Positions 55,599-62,048 of a stretch of DNA of 64,000 nucleotides are shown in pieces (within the stretch, counting starts at the first letter, position 1; each line of letters begins with the position of its first letter). Under the pieces are notes generated by a model. The model was not told where the DNA came from, searched no databases, and was given only the letters and a program-made list of their open reading frames with translations. Position numbers and translations under genes: made by a program. Origin of the DNA: Paenibacillus castaneae (GTDB lineage Bacteria; Bacillota; Bacilli; Paenibacillales; Paenibacillaceae); NCBI RefSeq assembly GCF_002884445.1, contig NZ_KZ614144.1, positions 2,494,290-2,558,289 on the forward strand, in the 5' to 3' direction.

Positions 55599-56404
55599 GC
55601 TTAGACAGCATATTGCAAAAAATATCCTCGAAAGATCTGGTTGGTGCAGAGCTGCAGGATAGCAACCTTGTTTATAGTGTAGTGGGATTTATACCGGCCT
55701 GTGATTTTGTTGATAATGCCATGCTCATTAGTAATTTAGGCTATCTTCTATCTCAGAAGGGTCTAAATACATGTGTAGTGGATTTAAAGGTTTTCTATCC
55801 CAATTTGTATTCGTATTTAGATGTGCTGCCCCACAAGAAAGGAAATGGCCTAATCAAGGTTCTCAAGAGCGATAAGGTGGATTTCAGAGATGAACTGCAA
55901 CTGACAAAGTATGAACGGCTCTACCTGCTTTCTCCCAGCCCGCAGGATTTGATCGAGGAATATTTCGATTTCGAGTTTGAGAATGTGGAACGTGTCATTA
56001 CGACGCTTAAGCAAATGTTTGATATTGTGCTCATTGACATTCCGAACAATCCGCCACTTGAGTTTTGTCTTGGCGCTATGAAATATTCCCATATCGGATT
56101 TTTTACGGCGACAGAACGTATGGAGGCAGCTAGCAATATGGTTAAATTGCTTGACTATGCCAAGTCGGTAGGAATCAGCACAGCGAAATTTACGAGTGTC
56201 ATACTTATGAATTTGCAAAACTTGGAGTTTGATTACAAGGTGATGAAAGAAACTGGTTTTAATATCGTAACCGCATTGCCACTCGTGAAGGATGCAGTGG
56301 CCCGCGCGCATGAAGGAAAGCTTTACATAAAGGACGATCCCCTTGTAAATAAGCATTTTCGGAAAGAGATTCAAAAGCTGGCCGATCATCTGGCCGACCA
56401 GTAA
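55577..56404 (+). CDS. Second MinD/TadZ-like protein without a P-loop
   Basis: A 275-residue protein with a SIMIBI/MinD-like fold: NAMLISNLGYLLSQKGLNTCVVDLKVFYP-type first strand-helix-strand, FDIVLIDIPNNPP as the Walker B-like strand, and PLVKDAVARAHEGKLYI near the C terminus. The Walker A lysine region is replaced by VVGFIPACDFVDN, so ATP hydrolysis is unlikely. GTG start at 55577 within cpaB. Probably a structural partner of TadZ or the TadA ATPase. Confidence 0.7.
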   Translation: MDKKRRLGLDSILQKISSKDLVGAELQDSNLVYSVVGFIPACDFVDNAMLISNLGYLLSQKGLNTCVVDLKVFYPNLYSYLDVLPHKKGNGLIKVLKSDKVDFRDELQLTKYERLYLLSPSPQDLIEEYFDFEFENVERVITTLKQMFDIVLIDIPNNPPLEFCLGAMKYSHIGFFTATERMEAASNMVKLLDYAKSVGISTAKFTSVILMNLQNLEFDYKVMKETGFNIVTALPLVKDAVARAHEGKLYIKDDPLVNKHFRKEIQKLADHLADQ

Positions 56405-56419
56405 AGGGGAGATCATAAA

Positions 56420-57892
56420 TTGCTGACACGTGGAAAAGTTAGCGACATGCAGCAGAAAGTTATGCATCAGGTCCAGAAGAAAGAAAGCATGGAGGACCTG
56501 AATACGAAATATACGACAATCACTTTTGAAGAAGCACTGGAATTATGCCAGAAATACATAACTAAAATTACGACACATGCATATCGACGAGAAAACGATC
56601 CTGCTAGAAAGCGAGAAATGACAAAGTCCTATATAAATGAGTTTGTCGATTCGCAGAAGCCATCAGTCGAAGGGCATTATGATCTCGTTCTGCTTAAGAG
56701 CGCGCTTACTGATGAGATTACCCATTATGGGCCTATCACTAAAGCTATGGAAGATCCTGCAATCGATGAAATAAGGGCAAATGGTCCAGATCAGATTTTT
56801 GTGGAAAGCGGCGGAAGATCGATCAAGTGGGACCAGCATTTTACGGATCGAGAGCATATGGAAAGAATTATTTCCAAGCTTCTAGGTGTATCCAAGGTAC
56901 GGCTCACTCCTAAGATCCCTATGGTGAATGCCAGAACGATTGAGGGCTTTCGGGTAAATGCCACCCATGCGGAAATCTCTCCTTATGATATGCCTGCATT
57001 TGTTATTCGGAAATTTAGCAAGAAGAGCATTTCCCCAAAAATGCTAATTGAGAATGAGTCCTTCTCATCCAATATGTATGAGCTGCTTTCCCTAATCCCT
57101 AAATCCGATCTATCTTGGATTACAGTAGGGCCGACTGGAAGCGGAAAGACGACGTTAAATGAGATTTTAGTAAAAGAGATTAGTCCGCTGTCTAGAATTA
57201 TTACGATCGAGAACCCATCAGAAATGAGACTCATCCAAAGAGAGGAAGACAGTGAGCACGGTAGAATAATGAATGACGTTCTACAGTATGAATCGGTGCC
57301 GGATGATGATGATTCTAGCCCTGCTACAATGGAAAATCTTCTTATTAATGCGATGAGACAATCTCCGCATTGGATAGGGCCAGGAGAGCTGCGAACACCA
57401 GGTGAATTCGCGACCGCACTCCGAGCAGCGCAGACAGGTCACTATTTCTTCACTACCTTGCATGCGGAGGGCGATAAAGAGGCGATATACCGATTTTTGA
57501 CTGCATATCTCATGGTATCGAATGAACCTGCAGAGTTAGCTCTTAGAAATATATGCAGTGCAGTTAAATTTGTTATTTTCCAAGAAAAGCTGGCTGATGG
57601 AACAAGGAAAGTAACCTCGATTAGTGAAATTTTGGGGACTGACGGCTTAAATCCCCTTATTAATCAAATCTACAGATTTGACTGCGAGGATGTGCTGGAA
57701 GAGAACGATGGATCGAAAAAAACAATAAAAATCGTTGGAGCACATAAGAGGGTAGGGAAGCTTTCGGAGAAGGTGCAGCAGATGATGCTAAAGGCAGGCA
57801 TAAGAAGAAGCCGCTTTGAATTTTTCACGAAAGATCCTACAGAGGATGAAATAGAGGTGTACGAATTCGATGACTACCGCTTTAATCATTAG
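56420..57892 (+). CDS. tadA: TadA/CpaF-type secretion ATPase
   Basis: A 490-residue GspE/VirB11-family ATPase that drives pilin polymerisation. PITKAMEDPAIDEIRANGPDQIFVE is the N-terminal domain signature. Walker A is VGPTGSGKTTLNEIL (GPTGSGKTT at 237-245), the Asp box is ITIENPSEMRLIQREED, and the Walker B/His box region is HWIGPGELRTPGEFATALRA followed by GHYFFTTLHAEG. The family's usual GEVRGxE is altered to GELRTPGE, and an acidic insertion (PDDDDSS) precedes it. TTG start at 56420 after GGGGAG. The 3' end overlaps tadB by 23 bp. Confidence 0.9.
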   Translation: MLTRGKVSDMQQKVMHQVQKKESMEDLNTKYTTITFEEALELCQKYITKITTHAYRRENDPARKREMTKSYINEFVDSQKPSVEGHYDLVLLKSALTDEITHYGPITKAMEDPAIDEIRANGPDQIFVESGGRSIKWDQHFTDREHMERIISKLLGVSKVRLTPKIPMVNARTIEGFRVNATHAEISPYDMPAFVIRKFSKKSISPKMLIENESFSSNMYELLSLIPKSDLSWITVGPTGSGKTTLNEILVKEISPLSRIITIENPSEMRLIQREEDSEHGRIMNDVLQYESVPDDDDSSPATMENLLINAMRQSPHWIGPGELRTPGEFATALRAAQTGHYFFTTLHAEGDKEAIYRFLTAYLMVSNEPAELALRNICSAVKFVIFQEKLADGTRKVTSISEILGTDGLNPLINQIYRFDCEDVLEENDGSKKTIKIVGAHKRVGKLSEKVQQMMLKAGIRRSRFEFFTKDPTEDEIEVYEFDDYRFNH

Positions 57893-58853
57893 CCTTCTGC
57901 TCGGCGCCGCTGCTTTCATTCTCTTCAATGTCATGTTCGATGTGAAATTTTTTCAGGGCACATTAAGAGTCATTCTAGATATGGCCGACACGCTGGCAGA
58001 GTATTTGGGTCGTTATAATACGAAACGTTATGTTGATCGAATAAAGAAAGAGCGAATAGTGAGACAGAAGGAAAATATTTATGCCAAGTATAATCGGTTG
58101 GTAGAGGGGCTAATCCTAGACTTCAATATGCCTTTTACACTTGAAAGCTTTACCTCTTTGTTATGCATCTGCTTCGCGATTACGGTGATGCTTATCGTCT
58201 TTTTCATGCAGAATGTAACGCTCTCGGTAGTGGTTACGATTTCAATTTTTATCGGGCTTCTTACCTTCTTTGTCATGCAATCCAGAACGATTAAGGCCGA
58301 AAGGCTGGATAACATTATGGATGCTGAAGATATTATTTGTCCTCTAGCCCGCGAAGGCGTATTAGTTGCCATCAAAAAAGTAATGGAAAGCGATGAATAC
58401 ATTCATGTGAATATTCGTCCTTATTTCCGGCAGTTCATCGACAACTGTGACAATAACGGCTATTCCTTCAAACAAGCGATCACGCTGCTCAACAGGCAGC
58501 TCGGGCCCAAATTCGATAATTTTACGAAAAAAGCGATTATTTTTGAATATAACGAAAGAAAGGGCATGGCTGATATTTTTCTGGACATCGTGGACGAGAA
58601 TGCGGTGCTTCGCGAAATTAATAATAAAAAAGATCGTATTTTCCGGAAAATGAACCGCGATTTTATGCTCAAGACGGGCATTATTGTTCTGTTTTTTCTT
58701 TACGCTTTATCGGTTCAGGATTTCAGAGAGTTTATGTTGTATAACAATATGGGGAAGTTGATCAATACCGTGTTGATCAGTGTCATATGCCTAAGCTTTG
58801 CTAGGTGCCAGGTGCTTCAAGGCAACTTAGGTACGGGAGGTGGGACATCATGA
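57870..58853 (+). CDS. tadB: TadB-like membrane protein (GspF/T2SSF type)
   Basis: A 327-residue membrane protein. Two helices near residues 92-135 (LLCICFAITVMLIVFFMQ, VVVTISIFIGLLTFFVM) precede a cytoplasmic helical GspF-type domain (RLDNIMDAEDIICPLAREGV, FIDNCDNNGYSFKQAITLL, EYNERKGMADIFLDIVDEN), and two helices follow at the C terminus. This is the layout of TadB, the inner-membrane platform. The ATG at 57870 lies inside tadA. Confidence 0.8.
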   Translation: MTTALIISLLLGAAAFILFNVMFDVKFFQGTLRVILDMADTLAEYLGRYNTKRYVDRIKKERIVRQKENIYAKYNRLVEGLILDFNMPFTLESFTSLLCICFAITVMLIVFFMQNVTLSVVVTISIFIGLLTFFVMQSRTIKAERLDNIMDAEDIICPLAREGVLVAIKKVMESDEYIHVNIRPYFRQFIDNCDNNGYSFKQAITLLNRQLGPKFDNFTKKAIIFEYNERKGMADIFLDIVDENAVLREINNKKDRIFRKMNRDFMLKTGIIVLFFLYALSVQDFREFMLYNNMGKLINTVLISVICLSFARCQVLQGNLGTGGGTS

Positions 58854-59731
58854 TCCTCCTTGCGAAATTATTCGCCATGCTTTCCATCTTTTATTTAGTG
58901 AAGGTTCTCCTTTTCCCTCTCTTTAAGCCAGTAAGCAGAAATCAAAAAAAACGGGCTCGCATGTACATAAAACAAAGAAAAAACGCATTGGTAAAACAGA
59001 AATTTTCTAATCAGAAAAAGCATTTGGCAAGAAATTATGTCAAATATGTGCTGGGCAGCTCAGAAAGGCTTCGATTCAAAAAAATGATCGATCGGCTGGA
59101 TCTCACCATTATGCCCGAGGAAATCCGAACCGATCAGCTCATTTATACAACTGCTGCATTGTTGATAACGGCCTTTCTAATGAAAGCAAACATCCTGCTC
59201 GGATGTACATCTGCCATTTTCATCTTGCTCGGCTGGCTGTATCCCGTAGTGGAATTAGAAAAGCTGATTGATAAGAAAAACAAAAATATATCATTAGATT
59301 TTCCTGCATTTTATAGCATGGTCTATTACCAGTATGCCAAATCGGTCAATATCCACTTTGCAGATGTTATCAAGGATTATATTCCAAACGCTAATACCGA
59401 TATAGCCGAGGAGCTTGGAGTAATGCTGGATAATATTGATTACGGAGAGGAATACGCGTTAAAGCAGCTGAAGAAGCGCGTACCTTTGCATTTCGTAATT
59501 AAATTTTGCGACATTATGGAAACAAGGCTTAAGGGCTATGACAATGTATCACAAATGGCCTATCTCAAAAACGAGCTGGACGGCTTCAGAATTAGAGCGT
59601 TGGAAGATGAACTGGAAGTCAGAGAACGAAGCAATGCTCGAATCCAGCTGGTGCTTATCGTTGTTCTCATTATTTATATTGCGATCTACTACTTATTTAC
59701 TATTTTGAGTTCAATGAAGATGTTTCAGTAA
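58850..59731 (+). CDS. tadC: TadC-like membrane protein (GspF/T2SSF type)
   Basis: A 293-residue protein with one N-terminal helix (LAKLFAMLSIFYLVKVLLF), a pair near residues 100-140 (IYTTAALLITAFLM, FILLGWLYPVV), a cytoplasmic GspF-like domain (DFPAFYSMVYYQYAKSVNIH, FCDIMETRLKGYDNVSQM) and a C-terminal helix (LVLIVVLIIYIAIYYLF). ATG 58850 follows GGGAGGTGGG and overlaps the tadB stop by 4 bp. It pairs with TadB as the platform. Confidence 0.78.
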   Translation: MILLAKLFAMLSIFYLVKVLLFPLFKPVSRNQKKRARMYIKQRKNALVKQKFSNQKKHLARNYVKYVLGSSERLRFKKMIDRLDLTIMPEEIRTDQLIYTTAALLITAFLMKANILLGCTSAIFILLGWLYPVVELEKLIDKKNKNISLDFPAFYSMVYYQYAKSVNIHFADVIKDYIPNANTDIAEELGVMLDNIDYGEEYALKQLKKRVPLHFVIKFCDIMETRLKGYDNVSQMAYLKNELDGFRIRALEDELEVRERSNARIQLVLIVVLIIYIAIYYLFTILSSMKMFQ

Positions 59732-59758
59732 TTCCACGAAATAATAGGAGGATATCAT

Positions 59759-59947
59759 ATGAAAAAGATAAAAGCATTCATTTCCAATGAATCAGGTGAA
59801 ATTGGAATCAAACAGCTTGCAGTTACGGTAGCTGTTATTGTCATCATTGGATTTATTGTAACGACTCTAAAGGGTTCTTTTCTTGAAACATGGATTAAAC
59901 AGGTATGGGATCTATTGATAGGAATGATTAACAACCTGATTAATTAA
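59759..59947 (+). CDS. Tiny Flp-like pilin candidate
   Basis: A 62-residue protein with a short basic N terminus (MKKIKAFISNESGE), one hydrophobic helix (LAVTVAVIVIIGFIVTTL) and a short amphipathic tail. Size, helix placement and position behind tadC are those of Flp pilins. The usual G-xxxx-EY processing site is not exact; GEIGIKQLA is the closest candidate. GGAGGATA precedes the ATG. No prepilin peptidase gene is visible in the window. Confidence 0.7.
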   Translation: MKKIKAFISNESGEIGIKQLAVTVAVIVIIGFIVTTLKGSFLETWIKQVWDLLIGMINNLIN

Positions 59948-59961
59948 CCGGGGGTAACGGA

Positions 59962-60441
59962 ATGCAAGCTATAGCAAAAGCAGTGTTGATTACAATACTC
60001 TCATCCGTTTGCATTTTGATGCTCATCAATTTGGCTTTTTTCTTTCCGTGGTATTTGACGCTGGTGACAGAAACCTATAATGTCACACAGATTGTGGCAA
60101 GTGATAATTACTTAAAGGAATCGTATTATGACGATGCACTCGATAGGATGCAGGAACGGCCTATTTTTCGTGATAAGCCGCATGATATTGAAATAAAGGT
60201 AACCAACGAGGATTCAAGGGACGCAATCGGAAGAGATGATGATACTGCTTATACGAATTGGATGGATTCGGATAAACCTTACAGGCAAAGAGGCAAGCCG
60301 CTGCAAGTAGAAATAAGTGCGGTTTACCCGTTAACGATCACGATATGGGGAAAGAAGCTGGAGCGGGAGGTTCCTGTATCCTTCTCGATGTCCACAACCG
60401 GATTAAAGCATTATAAGGATCTAGACTATTATTTGGATTGA
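59962..60441 (+). CDS. TadE-like pseudopilin
   Basis: A 159-residue protein with a single N-terminal helix (AVLITILSSVCILMLINLAFF) and a soluble acidic domain with no recognised catalytic motif. The plan is that of TadE/TadF minor pilins, which follow tadC and flp in Tad loci. It starts 14 bp behind the pilin gene. The assignment rests on topology and context. Confidence 0.6.
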   Translation: MQAIAKAVLITILSSVCILMLINLAFFFPWYLTLVTETYNVTQIVASDNYLKESYYDDALDRMQERPIFRDKPHDIEIKVTNEDSRDAIGRDDDTAYTNWMDSDKPYRQRGKPLQVEISAVYPLTITIWGKKLEREVPVSFSMSTTGLKHYKDLDYYLD

Positions 60442-60456
60442 AAGAAAGGAAAGACT

Positions 60457-60954
60457 GTGAAAAATATTGCGATTGGACTGCTTGTTGTCATTCTCATTTC
60501 GATACTGATTGAGCCCATGACGGAAATGGCAAATGTATTTAGGGAAAAGATCATTGTCAGTACTGCGCTCTTTAACGCATGCCGTGCTGCCAAGGATAGA
60601 AGCCTCGAGTATGAGATGCTGCGCGGGCTGGATGCGAAAATAGACGAAGACAAGTTCAAACACTATTTTGCTGATGCGTTTGAAGATACATTGAACGTAA
60701 CGAGACAATCAGGCGTGGACAATGCTATGACCTTTACTTCCAATGATGGCAAATATAATACATTTACAGTGACATTGGCGTTCAGCGAGAGAAAGGACTT
60801 TGAATCCAATCAGCTTGTTTCTGAAGTAGCAGTCAAGGCCGAATCCTTATACAAATTTAAAACCAAATATTTGAAGCTTGCCGAGAAGGCAAGCAAAGAT
60901 GTGGATTACCAGATCATTGGCGAAAGAAAGCTCATACTTTCCGTGAAGCATTGA
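60457..60954 (+). CDS. Second TadE-like pseudopilin
   Basis: A 165-residue protein with an N-terminal helix (IAIGLLVVILISILIEPMTEM) and a soluble domain with a small cysteine (FNACRAAKDRSLEYEML) and beta-rich C-terminal part. TadE/TadF-like layout. GTG start after AAAGGAAAG. It lies 15 bp behind the first TadE-like gene. Assignment by topology and context. Confidence 0.6.
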   Translation: MKNIAIGLLVVILISILIEPMTEMANVFREKIIVSTALFNACRAAKDRSLEYEMLRGLDAKIDEDKFKHYFADAFEDTLNVTRQSGVDNAMTFTSNDGKYNTFTVTLAFSERKDFESNQLVSEVAVKAESLYKFKTKYLKLAEKASKDVDYQIIGERKLILSVKH

Positions 60955-60971
60955 TGAAAGGAAACGACCAA

Positions 60972-61202
60972 ATGGACTATATTATGGTAACCTTCCAGAC
61001 AGAAAGTAAGGAGAATATTGATTTGCGAGTACCGGTGTTCGTGAATATTGAAGAGCTGCTAGTGATGCTCTCAGAAGCGCTCAATCTTACGAGAAGGCGA
61101 GAGGTTAAACTGCAAGCCGAGCCGTTAGGACGCATATTAAATAATAGCAAAACGTTGGAAGAAGAAGGCGTTGCACATGGTGCGCTGCTCACCCTCATTT
61201 GA
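60972..61202 (+). CDS. YukD/EsaB-like ubiquitin-fold protein
   Basis: A 76-residue protein. The order of beta strands and helix (MVTFQTESKENIDLRVPVFV, NIEELLVMLSEALNL, then LGRILNNSKTLEEEGVAHGA and LLTLI) is that of YukD/EsaB, the small ubiquitin-like partner of Firmicute type VII secretion systems. ATG 60972 has AAAGGA 10 bp upstream; ATG 60954 would add six residues. Its presence beside an EssC-like ATPase supports the type VII link. The family is short and diverged, so confidence is moderate. Confidence 0.72.
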   Translation: MDYIMVTFQTESKENIDLRVPVFVNIEELLVMLSEALNLTRRREVKLQAEPLGRILNNSKTLEEEGVAHGALLTLI

Positions 61203-61216
61203 GAAGGAGCGATTAA

Positions 61217-62035
61217 ATGAATGCGAATATCCAAAATGGCGGGTTGATATTATTAACAGACAAAAAGCTCTATCTTAGCGACGTCAAAAGCTTTAGCGGT
61301 ACGAATGAGATTCAGACTAACCTCGCAAATCATCATGCTGCGTTAACAAAAGGCGTATTTTGGTTTATGAACAAGGTTGGAAATGATCTGTACTACAGTG
61401 ATCAAAAGCGAGGCCATGCCCTTTGCAGGATGGAGATTGATAGTCGGAACGAAGAGCTGATATTAGATAAGCCTTGTTATATGCTGCTATATAGCGATGA
61501 ATGGATTTACTACATAAATGAGGATGATCAACGATTGTATCGCTGCAGGACGGATGGAAAGCATGAAATGAAATGGATTGACGAGCATGTAGACTGCTTC
61601 TTGATTGAGGATGGACTCATCTACTATGCATCTCCTCAAGGAATTAGAATGTGCAATGAAACAGGTGCTGAGAAGGAAACCATATGTGATGCGGTAGCGA
61701 CAAGTATATTGCGTATAGGCGACAAGCTTGCTTTCGCTGACAAAAGCAATTCAAATCAACTGACGCTGTTTGATTTGAAAACAGGCCTAAGCGCTGTCTA
61801 TGATCGCATAGAAGCAGTCAGCATGAACACAGATGGCAGCTATTTATACTGCGCAAATCGCTTGAACGGCAATAGCATTTACAGAATGGATCCAGAGACA
61901 GGCAGCAGTATAAGAATTTGCGGAGAGAGTGCCGATTATTTGCATGTTGCTGATGACGAACTTTATTTTTGCAACAAACGCGATTGGCATAGGCTCTCCT
62001 TATCGGGCGGAGAAGCAAGCAGAATACTTGTATGA
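61217..62035 (+). CDS. DUF5050-like beta-propeller protein
   Basis: A 272-residue soluble protein of repeated blades with the pattern xxIYYxxxxDxxxLYRxxxDG: YYSDQKRGHALCRMEID, YYINEDDQRLYRCRTDG, LYCANRLNGNSIYRMDPETG, LYFCNKRDWHRLSLSGG. This is the DUF5050 type of propeller. There is no signal peptide, so it is probably cytoplasmic, perhaps a scaffold for the adjacent ATPase. It lies between the YukD-like and essC-like genes with 14-bp gaps. Function unknown. Confidence 0.72.
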   Translation: MNANIQNGGLILLTDKKLYLSDVKSFSGTNEIQTNLANHHAALTKGVFWFMNKVGNDLYYSDQKRGHALCRMEIDSRNEELILDKPCYMLLYSDEWIYYINEDDQRLYRCRTDGKHEMKWIDEHVDCFLIEDGLIYYASPQGIRMCNETGAEKETICDAVATSILRIGDKLAFADKSNSNQLTLFDLKTGLSAVYDRIEAVSMNTDGSYLYCANRLNGNSIYRMDPETGSSIRICGESADYLHVADDELYFCNKRDWHRLSLSGGEASRILV

Positions 62036-62048
62036 GGTGGATATATAG

